Source of the DNA: Sisyra terminalis
Taxonomy: Eukaryota; Arthropoda; Insecta; Neuroptera; Sisyridae
Reading direction: 5' to 3'
Assembly: GCA_958496175.1 (NCBI GenBank)
Contig: OY292276.1
Span: 30,648,449-30,712,448, forward strand
Length of the DNA: 64,000 bases
Numbering within the stretch: the first letter of the stretch is position 1; every line of letters starts with the position of its first letter. The translations under genes were made by a program, and so were the position numbers. The notes under the pieces were generated by a model, which did not search any database, was not told where the DNA came from, and saw nothing but the letters and a program-made list of their open reading frames with translations. Positions 1 through 12,283 of this stretch are shown here, piece after piece.

Positions 1-64
1 ACCTTCTATTCCTTCTGGGCAGCACCACCTTGGTCCCATCTATGGGTGGCATCAGAAATGGAAA
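1..64 (-). CDS. Partial exon of an unidentified gene, cut by the left edge
   Basis: On the minus strand a 3' splice site (pyrimidine-rich stretch ending TTTTTAG, AG at 65-66) precedes a 64-base block with roughly 50% G+C, far above its surroundings. Only one of its three frames is open; it reads through MPPIDGTKVVLPRR and continues off the edge. The other two frames have stops. I do not recognise the protein. The composition and splice site support a real exon, but 64 bases is short enough that chance openness cannot be excluded. It points away from the plus-strand exons further right, so it belongs to a different gene. Confidence 0.42.
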
Positions 65-66
65 CT

Positions 67-815
67 AAAAATAAACAATCAAAAAATTGTACTGATACCA
101 TTTATTCTAAGAGGACTGGCTTACCATCCAATATAATTGGATAACGATATTATACCGACATTTCGTTATTTATGTTTTACCTACGTAGATAAACACTTAA
201 GAGGAAATCATGTATTTAATTTAAAAAACAAGAACTGAACAAACAAAACCGACTATTACGAAGGCTATTAGGACCAGAATCTTTAATAAACGTAAAACCT
301 TGAAACATCCAAATCATCTAAATCATTTAACTCTTTCAATCCAAAGTTCTTGGTCAAATAATTATTGCTCCTTAGTAGGTAAATAACCGTACTATTGCCA
401 AAGACCATAGACCTTAACCAAAGACTTTAGACCTTAGACCAAAGACATTAATTTTTCCGTCGTTCCTAACCACATTCAAGAACAATTCCGAAAATTCCAC
501 ACTACTTTGTTAGATCATTCTAATCCTAACACCCAAATTCTTTTCGCTGAATTAACCCAGGCAATCTTCCACGTTTGCTGAAGCGACGTTGGCTTAGCAA
601 TTTAAATGAAACATTTAAAGAATCTTGGCTGTGGCTGAGTTTCTTTCATATTTCTTTAAATACTGCATTCGGGTTGAACTACAGATTATAACCGAAGCGG
701 AGTGCTAAATATAAATATTTTTTTATCCACATTGCAAAATGTATGAATGTATAAAGTAAATAAAAGGGAACTTACATAAAAAGAAAAAAAAGTGTAATAC
801 TGTAATCGGAAATTA
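67..815. other. AT-rich non-coding stretch with a short tandem repeat
   Basis: No coding signal. The only structure is an imperfect tandem array at 400-446: about 2.3 copies of a 20-21 base unit beginning AAAGAC and containing TAGACCTTA. On the minus strand this is the intron upstream of the left-edge exon. Confidence 0.5.
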
Positions 816-819
816 TTCC

Positions 820-1215
820 CGGCTTGTTATCGGCATTAAAAATGCCACGAATCTGGCCGAATATTCGGTAAGTCTTTTTGACGAAGCGATGAATATTCGG
901 CAACACTTAGTACCTTTCGCGAGTGATAGGATTAATTTTTGCTTTAAGCATTATGTTGAAAATGTGATTAACAGATATTTTACTTAGGAAACAATTGTTT
1001 TTTTTCCTATTATAATTTAAAATTTACATTATAGTTGTCAAATGGGTGTTGATATTAGGGGTGATGTTATTATAGAATCGAAATTAAAGCTTGTCTAAAA
1101 ATTTTTTGAATAAAATTTCTTCTTTTTTTTTTTTGATTTCGTATTCGAGATTCGGCCGAATAGTATGCCATATTCGGCCGAATACCAAATATTAAAAAAA
1201 GTAATCGAATTGGTT
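820..1215. mobile_element. hAT-like non-autonomous element relic (ATTCGGCCGAAT motif)
   Basis: Palindromic GGCCGAATATTCGG-type motifs recur at about 852-871, 893-900, 1150-1160 and 1171-1185, in both orientations around an AT-rich centre. Clusters of such subterminal motifs are typical of insect hAT-derived MITEs. I could not define exact termini or a target duplication, so the limits are approximate. Confidence 0.4.
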
Positions 1216-2763
1216 GAATATCGAATAGTAGTTTACATTCTTCAACTTTGAATATCACTGATGTCATTTCCTAAATATAGCCTAAGTATAGCCTATAGGT
1301 ATAATTAGGTATTAAGTTATTTCCAAAGGAATATAAAAGTTTTTATTTTATAAAATTAGGCATTTGTTGAAACGAATAGTTCTAAAAAATAAACCTACGC
1401 GTTTTTTATTATTTCCAAAATTAACTTATTTTTACTATTGATTTTTTAAGCTTTGAAATTAATTCAATTGTGTTAATTAATTCAAAAATGTTCACCTTAA
1501 AACCTTTGCTAATCTTAAATTCTTATATGGATGAAATTATAATGAATTTCCATTTTTATTGTTTTTTCAAATAAAATAATGGAGGTAAAAAAGTAGTCAA
1601 ATAATGAAAGCATAATTCTGTGTATAAATTCATTTTGAAATAAAAGGGAATATAAAAAAATCGTTCTTTTCAATTTATTCACAGTTTTCTTATTACTAGT
1701 TGGTTCTGGCGCTTGAATAATATTTGTATAAGATTTCTCCTTCTAAGCCGAGAATTTATGATATTCACTAAATAAACTGTAATAAAAAAGAATAATTTCG
1801 CAATTTGTCATTTACTGTATTTTATGTTTCAAGTAAACAGTACTGTATAAAGAATTGCTAAATCTGTAAGTTTGTATTGAATTGAGAAATATTTCTTCTA
1901 ATGTTTATATATAATGTGATTATAAATCAAAATTGTTGAGAAATGGAGTCAAATTTGTCAAACACATAATTATTATATATTATTTGGGGGCAGAGCAGGC
2001 TAAAATTTCTCATACAGTTCATCAATTCGACTATTAATCTTACTGTGAGTCAGAAAGTTTTGATGAATATATAATTTTATAATCGCTGACTATTAAAGTA
2101 TTATGACTGGAATTTTCAGCGCTTTAGTTTAAAAGTCATTCATCTTCATTTTTGATGTAACTTCAAAATTCGATTGAAACAAATTTTAAATTATACTCTT
2201 GCTTTAATTATACAAGCTCGTTTTTTTAAAATTATGCTAAGAAAATTTGTTTTTTTTTTACGGAAAAAATATTGCTTCTTCGAAAACTTTGCCTCGAGAA
2301 TAAATGACTGCGAATTGGGAATGAAATTTAAGATTATCAAGAAGACGATAAACGTTCCATTTAAAATAATCTAAATGAATCGCTGAGTTTAACAAAGCTC
2401 AAAAACCAATTATTAAAGGAAATGTTTATGTACTTCTACATGTGCTTAGAGGTGTAAGTAAATACGCTTTTCATCCAAATCTTTCGTTTATTCCCGGAGA
2501 CTTTAGATGAAATTAATTAAGAGACGGTCTTGCATTAGAATACAATTTTCAGGCTGCTAACTTAATTGTGTCTATTTCAAGTGCATAAATAAATTGAAAT
2601 AAACAGAGTGCAGCCTTTTTGAGCATTAAAATTAAAAGTTTAAATACTACAAAAAGTACAATTGAATTTTACATTTTTTTAAGTCTTAATAATATTCTAA
2701 AAGATGTACACACCAGAGAAGGAAGAATTATATAGAAATTTGGGTTTGTAAATCTCAAGAGCT
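1216..2763. other. AT-rich stretch without recognisable features
   Basis: No credible exon, RNA gene or element was seen. Open frames here are short, use AT-rich codons only and match nothing I recognise. Confidence 0.5.
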
Positions 2764-2865
2764 TTGGTTAACAAAATAAGTACATTAGTAAACAAAATAG
2801 TTAGTAAACAAATTAGTTACAAAATAAGTCAACAAATTAGTTGTACAAAATTAGTTTTAGAAAAA
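2764..2865. repeat. Degenerate tandem array of an AACAAAATTAGT-like unit
   Basis: About eight imperfect copies of a 12-14 base unit (AACAAAATTAGT variants such as AACAAATTAGTTA) directly adjoin the 3' side of the tRNA-like head at 2866-2940 (minus). It may be an expanded SINE tail. Confidence 0.6.
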
Positions 2866-2940
2866 TTTCTCAATACCAGAATCGAACCCAAAACCTACCA
2901 GTTTTGGAATGGTCATCTAAACCATTCGGCCACCAGTAGC
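2866..2940 (-). mobile_element. tRNA-derived SINE head (A and B boxes)
   Basis: On the minus strand GGTGGCCGAATGG fits a pol III A box and GGTTCGATTC a B box about 35 bases further on. The layout is Leu/Ser tRNA-like, but it does not fold into an intact tRNA. The same head occurs at 11612 (minus), 54465 (minus) and 20047 (plus). The body present in those copies is replaced here by the tandem array at 2764-2865. Confidence 0.7.
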
Positions 2941-4037
2941 TTGTAGAGCTATTTTTGATCTATTTTGTCATTGGAATATTTTAATTAGGTACACATATAA
3001 AGTACACACTGGTAAGTTCCGACTAATGGTCTTCGCTTCATTGAGCTGAGACTAGAAAGCTTTACTCAATACTCTGCATTATTTTTGGTGATTATCACTA
3101 ATTACCACAAATCAAACTAAATTTTGACAAAAAAAAACGAACAATTTTACTGAAGCGAAATCTGTGAAAATTATTTTCAACCAATATCATCAGACTTAAT
3201 TAAAAAATGAATTTTCAATCTTTCTTAGAAATCGGTAGGCTTAAACTATAGAAATTGTAATTTTTTATATGCTAGAAAATGTTACTAGGAGAATAGAATT
3301 ACTTGAAAATTTTTTCAATGAAAAACTTGTTCTTTTGCTGAAATCCAGAGTTTCAAAATGATTTTAAATCAAAATTCATCATCATTTTTGGTATATTCTG
3401 AATAATGTTTAAAATATAACATAACTAGAATAATACTGAAGTAATACTGAAAAACAGTACAAGAAAAGAACAAAAAAAGAAAAACATTGAATTTAAAGTT
3501 GAATTTGTATCAAATCGAAGTCCAATGAAGATTATTATTTTTATGTTTATATTGTCAAAAAAAAATCGTGTGTGTGCTGATGAACGCTTTTAAGAAGTAA
3601 CACTTTTTGTAAAAGTCTGATTTTTTTCTGAGAATAAGCATTTTACTTACTTTAGTTAATCATTTCCCAATGAAATCGACCGATGAAAGAAATAACTATC
3701 AATTAATAAAAATCAGTTAATTATATTTGGTTTTAAGGCATTTGTGTATGTTTACATTCTTTGCTTTCTGTCTTTCTAACATGTATACCGAAATTTGCTT
3801 ATTATTATATTGATTTAAAATGTTAATTTTTATTTTATCTCAGTTATCAATTCAAAAATTGATATAAAATTTTAAATAAAAGTGTATTCGTCGCAAGGAA
3901 ACGAAAAATTAATTTACAAAATTTCTATCCTTAAAGGTAACTTTTGGTTTTGAAAAGCATAGTATGTATTATCACATGTAGCTGGAATAGTTAATATTTT
4001 AAATATTAGAGAAGTTAGGTCATTAGTTTGTTTGGTT

Positions 4038-4187
4038 CAATCTAGGGCTCACGTTTCTTGTAGAATCGCCAAATCTGGTAATGTTGCATTTTCGACTTTA
4101 TTTTCAATTTAATTATATGAAAAACAAAATCGAAATTGTAATGGTGCCAGATTTGACGGTTTTAAAAGGAAAATGAGACCAATCTAG
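4038..4187. mobile_element. GGCTCA-family hAT-type MITE, copy 1, with 8-bp target duplication
   Basis: The element proper is 4046-4179 (134 bp). Nearly its whole length is an imperfect inverted repeat containing CAAATCTGG and ATTTTCGAC-type blocks. It is flanked by CAATCTAG at 4038-4045 and 4180-4187, a perfect 8-bp duplication as hAT transposases make. A longer relative with the same terminal GGCTCA and internal GCATTTTCGACT block lies at 47851-48075. Confidence 0.7.
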
Positions 4188-6585
4188 AATATTTAGAAAC
4201 TGTTTTGAGAAGGTAACAGCCCAAATTAACTTCCGTAACAAATTTATTTTTTTCCCTCTCATGCTGCGCCTAAAGAAGTATAACTTCAAAAATTGTTATT
4301 CTGAAGATAACCTAGTTCTTTTGAATTATATTTTTCACACATTACTAGTGGTTTGAAAAATAATTTAAAGCTGTTAACTTATTTTCTACAAACAAATTTC
4401 TATTTAAAAATGTATGTTGGAATATGACAGCTATGAACAAACCATTAAATGATAAATTCACAAATATAGTTGTAAAGATTGCAATAAATATTACTTTATG
4501 AATACCTACTTATGAACATTAAAAAAAATTATTCTAAATAAGAATCTTATTTTTTCCTGGTTTGTCGAAAAATTCATCATTCTAATTGAAATTATATATA
4601 AAACCCTTATTTTATAAGTTCCATTATATTCTAAACAAGATCCTAATGTTTGTAAGCATCAAGTTATTTAGAATATAAAATTTTACCTCTATATTATTTC
4701 TCTTAATGATTCTGTTATTTAAATTTGCAAAATAATTTCATTTTTCGGAACAAGTAGTTGAAATTTGAAACAGATTTTACTCGTAATTGATTTTCTTATT
4801 TTTAGTTTAAAAAATAATGCAGAATACAACAAAAATAGAAGTTAATAGAAGATGTAAATTTTGAATATTTTTTTTACTGTCATAGAAAAATATTCATGGC
4901 TAGAATGGAAAATGCAAAATTCATATTATAAGTTTGTATGAGTTGTAAAGTGGTAGTAAAAAATTACTGCAATAAAAATTTGTCACGTAAACTTTAAAGA
5001 AAATACGTTTGTAAAATTGTAAAAAGTAACTACACTTCTGTAAAATTAGATTAAAGTTCGCCAGCATTATGATTTCATTCAAGGAAATTTAAAGCTACCT
5101 ACGTAATTTGTCTTCAATGCAAAATACCAACTGAAATTTAATCATTATACAACGACCTATTGTTTAATTTAATATTCATATTTCTTTCTATTCGCCAAAC
5201 TCCCTATTAAAACTTGGAAACTACCTATCTAGTGTACTAGAATTTTGATTTTATCATGCGTGAAATCCATCGTAAATTCGTCTGTTTCATGAAATACTAC
5301 CAATGAAAATTTTATATTTTGTTACTCACATTTAAATATTTTAAAATAAAGAACAATAAAATTTATATTTTACTCTATAAAAATATGAAATACATTTAAT
5401 TTTTAGATTATTAGAATTCTTAAGTTTTACGGTTAATTCATTAACTGGAAAAATGTTTTACTAAAATCTATAGATATTCATACTATAAGCGGCCTAAATG
5501 TTTCATATACATATATATTAGCTTCTTATTACATTGGTGATTTTAATTATTCCTATTACAACCATTAGTTAACTGAATATTTAACAAATGACGATTAAAT
5601 ATGCAGTGTACAGAGATAAACAGGGATGGTGTATACACACTTAATTATGCAGATAATAAAATCCAGGTTAACCCAAATTATCTATAGTAATTATAAGTCC
5701 AATATCAATTAAATTTACATAAAGTTCATTTGTACTGAGATCTAGAAACTTTATGTGCGTCTTTATGTATATTGTTTACATATATTTATAGCATTAGATG
5801 GTAAATAGTTGTTCTATCCCAGGCAAAGACTAGATTGCGAAATGTGTGATTTTGTCATTCGTATTCTGTTATTTTCATGAAATGGTTCAATGTTAAAATA
5901 TATTTATAACATTAAATCATAGCTAATTCAAATATATTTCCTAAACTGCACAATAGAAAATTCATATTTAAAATATATAAAGATTATTAGCTGATGACGA
6001 TATTTTTGGCAATATTTTTTTAATGCTTATTGTCTGTTGTAGTTTTAAACATTTTTGTATTTTACTTTTTAAAAACGTATTCATAGAAAAAACATACACA
6101 ATTTTACCGTGTTTAAAAAGACATTTATTGTATACAGTGGATGACTTTCCACACGATTATGTAAATTTGTAAAATTTGGGTTCTATTTCCCACAATTCAA
6201 AAAAAAAACAGGACAAAATTTGACTTGCCTTAAGTAATTTTATATTTTATTCAACAATGATTATAACATTCTCCAGTCTTAATATCCAGTTTTGAAAAAA
6301 GTACTACAAATCGTTAGCACAGACGTTAATATAGGATTATTTAATTGTTATTCTTTGTTAAGCTAAAAATAGTTAAGATTATATGGCATTTTACCAAATT
6401 CTATGAAAAGCTAAATAACCCTTTGCTCGTCGTACGAACACTTATTACGTTTACGGTCGAGTAGATTTATTTTTCGCACTAATAAAAAAAAATTAGTATA
6501 ATAAATGTTAATTTTAATTTAAAATCCTAGTAGTATTATCTACGGGAATAAACTCATATCAATATAATAATAAGCAAATATATAT
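4188..6585. other. AT-rich stretch without recognisable features
   Basis: I see no exon-like island, element termini or RNA gene. A small palindrome GAAGTATAACTTC near 4274 echoes one at about 27408 but is too short to call. Confidence 0.45.
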
Positions 6586-6795
6586 ATACCGACAAGGACA
6601 GAAAACAAAGAAAGTAAAAACATACGTGTGAGTGAAAACCAAAAATAAATACCATTGCCTGAAATATCAACTAATAACTGATTTTTGTCGTTTCAATTTC
6701 ATTCAATTGCTAATTGTTTGCAATTGCTAAGTTGTGTCAGTGTTGGGCGGTGAATATGTCACGAGTAATTACTAGTCTCATATAAACTCAGAATA
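6586..6795 (+). repeat. Dispersed repeat family D, copy 1
   Basis: This shares an ordered series of blocks with copies at 27582-27800, 28222-28455 and 48420-48515 plus 49105-49280: a GACAAGGACAGA-like start, CATACGTGTGAGTGAAAACC, a TTTCAATTTCATTCAATTGC block, GTTGTGTCAGTGTTGGGC and a CACGAGTAATTACTAGT-like end. All copies face the same way. No coding potential, pol III boxes or terminal repeats were recognised, so the class is unknown. Confidence 0.6.
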
Positions 6796-6893
6796 TAGAT
6801 TGAAAATGATTTTATTACATTCCCAAATAATAGTTTTGGGAATAAAAAGCCTCTCTTCTTAGGCATATTTTACACATTGACTGATAAATTTAT

Positions 6894-7571
6894 ATTCCCT
6901 ATAGTGTCCGACCGAACTTTAAGTTTCGGTTCCGGCCTAGTTTCAGCCAAAAAACGAGTTTCGGCTTAGTTTCGGTTCCAGTTGTCGTCAAGCCAAAATT
7001 ACGATCGAAACCAAAACTGAATTCGTGAGATAAAAATGTTAAAAAATTATTGTTTTTTACTTATTATTTGATTCTTCAATTATGAATACTGGTTACTATC
7101 AGTTCATTAATATTTTGTTTAATATTATCTTAAACTTAATATTTTTTTTCAGTTCGAAAGAAAATTGGTCAAAATTTAGAAGAAATTATTTTGTTTTTAA
7201 CGTATAAGAAAGAGTACTTTATATTTTGTGTACCTAAACATATAGGATAAAAAGTAATTTTGTATTGTAACTTTTCTTTATTATTTTATTTTATTCGTAA
7301 CTAATATTAAAAAAAAATATTAGGTGCATTTCTTTCAAATCAACCCCTTATTCCAGTATAAATAATTTATTTGAAATAAGTGATGATAATAATATCTTAT
7401 GTTAATGATTAGCTAAAATATTAGGAACTAAATGATTAATGAATACCTACAGGATTTAAAAGTAAAGACTGACTAATTATGATGAAATTTTTTTTCTACG
7501 AAAATATGACATTATATGGAAGTGTCGGTTTCGGTCGTAAAAACTAGTTTTGGTCGGATACTAATTCCCTA
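6894..7571. mobile_element. 662-bp hAT MITE with perfect 8-bp target duplication
   Basis: Element 6902-7563 begins TAGTGTCCGACCGAA and ends GGTCGGATACTA, giving inverted termini with one mismatch over the first 12 bases. The flanking 8-mer ATTCCCTA occurs at 6894-6901 and again at 7564-7571. Subterminal GTTTCGGTT and TTTCGG motifs repeat near both ends. There is no transposase frame inside, so it is non-autonomous. The structure is diagnostic of the hAT superfamily. Confidence 0.88.
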
Positions 7572-9160
7572 TCTATTTTAATCATCTGTGAATATTTTCC
7601 TTTAATTTTTTAATTCTTAAATTGGTTTAGTTTAATTAATAATTCACCCAATTGACCCAAAAGCTGAGAAATTCGAAATTATAAGTACATTTATACGGCT
7701 TTTATGTTCATAAAAAAAGGAAAAATTTCCAGGAACCATTTCTTTGTGCATTACTCAAAAAAAAAATGAATATATTTGATCACAGTAAAAGTATTCATTC
7801 TTGTTTTTTAATATTACAAAAAGCTACTCCAATATTTTTTTGGTTTTGTTTTGATTTCCAAACAAAAAATCACAGTTTCTAGATTTTAGTTAAATTAACA
7901 TTTTATGCGTCATGGATAACAAAATTATGATTTAATTCCATTTATAATAATTTTTTTGGTATTTTTCATAATTTTTTCACTTAAAAGTCAAATTTTTGTG
8001 ATTAAAACCTACCAATTAAATCAAAAAATGAGATTTCATATTTAATGTATTTTTTAAAAATAATAACTACTTTATTTTTTTCAAACATGAACAGTGTGAT
8101 ATAACAGTGAAACAGTACCTAATCATAATTTATTACAGTAATTAAAGCAAACGAATGCCTATTAAATTTTAGATAACAAAAAATTTTACACTTATGTATT
8201 GTTGCGTGGGGTTGAAAACGACGTCAACCAAACTTAAGCTACAGGAAAACAGTTATTTTAACATACAATAAAACATAAAAAATATGCATAACAAAATTAT
8301 TCTGGGAAGGTATTAATAATTTTAATAAATGTTTTCAGATTTCAATTTCCAAGGTGCGTTAAATCAAACGTTGTTAAGAATAAAATTTACTCCACTCGAC
8401 CAGCTGAGGGTTCATGAAAGTTAATGAAAATTAAATTTGAATGAATTCTTCCTAAAATTTCTGATAATTTGAAGAAACTTATTTCTTTTAAAATATTATG
8501 ATTGATTTAAAAATAATATGATTGAAAGTTACACAATTTTTTCAGCGTTTGGGATATTACTTGGGATAGTATCATTTATTTTTCTCATTTTTTATTCACA
8601 TTTACCAAAGACAAAATGTTAGAGCCCACCAAATAATCGCTAAGCAATAACGTGCAAGTAATTTATGCACGATTTTCGAACTTTAACCAACAGAACTATT
8701 TTTTAATGACATCCTCTGATATTTGTTAAAACTCACTATAGATTATTATGTTTAGAGATATTTTGAATAACGGTGGTAACTAGATGAATATCTTCTTAAT
8801 CCCAATCAAGATTTAATGTAGGTATTACACAGAGCCAGATTATAGCTATTGACGCATTTGTGAGGGCTGTGATGAAAAGATAGGCAGTGAATAGATGACA
8901 GTATATACTACACAATAAATTTGATATATTATGCAGTTTCAGTACTTACTTATGAATTATTTCCATTCAAACGGAAAACATAATCGTGGTTCTTGACATT
9001 TTCATTGAAAATATGAGTACGATACTCTTAGGTGTAGTAAGATCCTTTCACAAATTTTGCAATGGTATCGACGGTATAATAAAAGAGAAAATTTGAATAG
9101 CGTCAAACTCACAGAAATGTGCGTACGCCAGAAAACATTGAAAAGATGCGGCAATTAATT
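7572..9160. other. AT-rich stretch without recognisable features
   Basis: No coding or element signal is recognised before the mariner relic that follows. Confidence 0.45.
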
Positions 9161-9163
9161 AAT

Positions 9164-9362
9164 TGGCCAAAAATATCTCCGGATTTGACTAGTTGCGCAT
9201 TTTTCTTATGGGAATATCTGAAGTTCAAAGTATTTGTTAACAAGCTTCACGTTACAGGAGTTGACAAACAACACAACCAACGAAATTAGAGCGATCGGTT
9301 CTGATGTAATGTTACGTGTTATGCAATCTTTTCGCAGCAGGTTTCTTTTCGCAGAATGCTAA
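9164..9362 (+). pseudogene. mariner/Tc1-type transposase C-terminal relic
   Basis: The first part reads WPKISPDLTS followed by FFLWEYLKFKVFVNK, which matches the catalytic-domain SPDL...FFLWGYLK landmark of mariner-type DDE/D transposases. It hits a stop at about 9287. A second frame then reads EIRAIGSDVMLRVMQSFRSR and ends at the stop at 9360-9362; this resembles the extreme C-terminus of the same families. At least one frameshift separates the two parts and the N-terminal two thirds are absent. It is non-functional. Confidence 0.72.
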
Positions 9363-10440
9363 ATAACAAGATGTATATTTGTATAACATAATTCAAAAAA
9401 TATAAATGTATATGGTAAAACTAGTAAAACTGGTGGAATAAAAACAATGTTTAATCGTTGTGGTTCTAATTTAAATTTACAACTACACAATAGAAATTGT
9501 CAATACCAAATGTCGAACCGTTATTTTTCCAATTCATTATTCGATTGTTTCAAAATCGTAAATCTCTTTAACTTCTTTACCGATCGTTTTGAATTTTTTA
9601 CACTACGTTGTATTCATATTCCTTCGCAAAAAAATTTATTAAATCAAGAGACTCAATAAAGTCTGTCATCAACAGGTGCAGTAAAGTTTTTATATTGTTA
9701 TTTTCAGTTGTATGATATAACGATTTTTCTCAGAACTTAATTGAAGAATATATATCTTGAAGAAAAGTTACAATAGGTACAACGAAGGATGTTGCAGGTT
9801 GCTAAAGAAGGTGTTTGAAAAGTTTCACAAATATATTCATATTAAATTATTTTTTTGAAGTGAAAATTTCTTTAACATCGTTGTGGCTTGAAATTTCATG
9901 AAACAAAAAGACGACAGTTACAAAAGATGAACATATAAATTTGTAAGCTATAAGATTTAACTAACAAGAGAGTAAAATAGAAAACATTATAGTGTTTCTT
10001 ATGTATGTGCGCCCCTGCGCATTTGAATAGTCGCGGGAATAGTCGGCCAAACAACCGTTGTGAATTGTGTATTGTTTACATAAAAATTTCGGGATTATAA
10101 AATATAAATAAATATTTCTAAAGTATACCAAAAACGAATAGAGAATATTATCGTGATTATCGAGAAAAACAAGACTGCAGTACTAAAAAGTTCATCAATG
10201 AAAATGTTATCAAATATACATCAGAGATATCGCAAATTCTTAACAAGATAACATTGCAAAGGTTTAAAGTAGATATTTTAATGTTAAATATTGTACTAGA
10301 TACTAAATATTGTACTAGATCTCTTTGATTGCGTTTCTGAACACTAAATTTATTTTCAAAATGTATAGCAACCGCACTGTATCAACAACAAGATCAAAAA
10401 CAGTAATTGACGATATTACATAATTACAAGTAATTTCCAA
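9363..10440. other. AT-rich stretch; short duplication only
   Basis: No gene was recognised. A small direct duplication containing ATATTGTACTAGAT occurs at about 10286-10321. Confidence 0.4.
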
Positions 10441-10580
10441 TGTTTGTGGGAACGTCCTCTCAATTTTTTCTGCTTGGTTCTTCTACTCATTTTTGATCAT
10501 CCACCTGTGATTGTCTGTTGTTGGAAACGCCCTCTCTATGTTTTCAGTATGGTTGTTCTACTCGATGTAATTACTCGTAT
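10441..10580. repeat. Diverged ~70-bp direct duplication
   Basis: Two adjacent blocks share the order (GG)AACG(T/C)CCTCTC, TTTTC, then TGGTT(C)TTCTACTC; the first is about 10444-10495 and the second about 10518-10566, roughly 70% alike. Neither matches an element I know. A few bases on, 10670-10720 holds an irregular AAATACTAT microsatellite. Confidence 0.5.
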
Positions 10581-11081
10581 GCCAAAGATTTATCTATTGA
10601 TCAAATCAAAACTAAACTTCATGCTTCACTTATCATAAGCGTGTCATATCATTTATCGAAAAATATTATAATAAATACTATAAATACTATAACTAAATAC
10701 TATATAAATACTATATGTGAATAAAATTTTTAATAATTTTTAACTTGGTATTTATACTATCGTAACAAAACCCTAAAATTATTTCAAAATGATCTTGAAA
10801 TTTGTCATTCTTCTTATTATCCTTATGGTCACATTTTTGAAGATTTCATTGCTATCGCGTATAAACTCCACACAAGTGTTTTTTTTTATTTTGAACCATC
10901 GGAAACTAAAACTGATCATATTTTACTATTTTCATTCGTAGAAATGAATAATCAAAATAATATGTTTTAATTTATGAGTCAGTATCAATATACAGAGTTA
11001 TTGGTAAATTCTATAATAGCGAACAGTTACAAAGACTACTTAGTATTTGGTGAAAAGTTTTAATTAATGCCCACTTAAAAA

Positions 11082-11309
11082 TACAAAGGTTGTGTTTCTT
11101 AAGCTGTGGTCCACGGATCCCTGGAGATCCACGAGTGTATATATGGCGATTTACCGTCTCATTATTTTTTATGAAAAAGTTTTTTTGTATTTGTACAAAA
11201 TTTTTAGATATTTTTTTTAATTTTATTTTTATACTAAGGGAACCCCTGGAGTTGTGCTTGATTTCCTTTGGGGTCCGTGAACAGAAAAAGATGTAACACT
11301 GTTCTAAGA
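11082..11309. mobile_element. hAT MITE with CAGTGTT-type termini
   Basis: The element spans about 11090-11301. Near the left end is GTGTTTCTTAAGCTGTGGTC followed by CACGGATCCCTGGAG. Near the right end GGGTCCGTGAAC precedes AACACTG, which read in reverse gives CAGTGTT. This CAGTG...TTCTTAA...GTGGTCC arrangement is the classic end of one hAT lineage. Flanking octamers TACAAAGG and TTCTAAGA agree at five of eight positions, consistent with an old target duplication. Confidence 0.6.
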
Positions 11310-11414
11310 TATTCAGCGACTATAAATTCCGCAAACCAAAAAATATTGAAGGTCTTCTTGACGTGAGATATTAACGCAATACCTACTGAGATATATTGAT
11401 CACTCGTCCACTCT

Positions 11415-11616
11415 TAGACTTTATTTTATTTATTTATTTATTTTTTTAATTGTTTTTTACCTTTGCTTTATAAATACGAAGGTTCTTAGCGACTCTAGAG
11501 TAAATAAAATTCTGTAATCGAGAAATATTAAAAATTTGCTCAATACAATGATCGAACCCTACACCTACTTGCTTTGGAGTGGTCACATTGACCACTCGGC
11601 CACCAGTAGACTTATT
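11415..11616 (-). mobile_element. tRNA-derived SINE, near full length, with (TAAA)n tail
   Basis: Read on the minus strand from about 11612: an A box (GGTGGCCGAGTGG), a B box (GGTTCGATC), a body with CTCGATTACAGAATTTTATT and AGAGTCGCTAAGAA, an AACAATTAAAAAAA segment, and an AAATAAATAAATAAA tail near 11425-11445. A TAGACTT(T)ATT sequence occurs on both sides (11415-11424 and 11607-11616) and is a plausible target duplication. The body is shared with 54293-54465 and 20047-20150. Confidence 0.75.
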
Positions 11617-12206
11617 CATTTAATATAATATTGTTTTTAAACAATTTCTTTCTCTCAAGTTGGACGAGTGATTAAAGTGACAGATTTAAATCCAGGAGTA
11701 TTTGTGCTTTAATCTCGTAAAAAATATTGAATAAGCTGGTTTTATATTTTATTGAACAGATGAGTTTCAAAAGCGATTATTTAAGATGATTTCATGTTTG
11801 CGTACTTACAGATAATGAAATATTTCATTTTGATGAATACCTACATATTGAAATATCATTATGCCGACATGTACGGTTAAATTTCACTAGTTATGGAGAA
11901 AATCCTTTTAATTATTTTTATGTATTTTTACGTTTATAAAATATATATGTATATAAACATGCCATTTTAAAAACTAATTTGAGTTAAAATATAATTTTGT
12001 TGTTGATGGAATCATTTACTCAAGCCAATCTATTTGATACTTATTACAACAAAAGCTCTTTGAACTTCCCAAAACTAGTTTTTTTTTAAAGAAGAAAATA
12101 TATTTTTAGTATATTTTCAGATCTCCTCGTATATTTTTAATAGAATTATATTTAAAAAAAGGATCTTACAACGCATAGCTAACATTGATTTTTGTGTTTG
12201 TTTTAG

Positions 12207-12283
12207 AATGACGCTCTCCAGACAGCTCTGGCGTCTTTACTGGAGAAGGAAATCGGCAACACAAACCGCTCGTTCGCCAGTTT
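12207..12283 (+). CDS. Internal coding exon of an unidentified gene
   Basis: A polypyrimidine acceptor (TTTGTTTTAG, AG at 12205-12206) and a strong donor (GTAAGTA at 12284) bracket 77 bases of about 52% G+C in very AT-rich surroundings. Only frame 1 is open; it starts NDALQTALASLLEKE and contains TNRSFAS, an amphipathic helical look. The exon begins in phase 0 and ends with two bases of a split codon. The next plus-strand candidate at 44093 begins with one base that completes it, so the two can be joined in frame. I do not recognise the protein. Function is unknown. Confidence 0.68.

Noticed and set aside
10444..10724. Overlapping open frames suggesting a small membrane protein
   Set aside because: They arise from two diverged copies of a short direct repeat followed by an AAATACTAT microsatellite.
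11540..11612. Possible tRNA gene
   Set aside because: A and B boxes are present, but the acceptor and anticodon stems do not form and the sequence continues into a SINE body with a TAAA tail.
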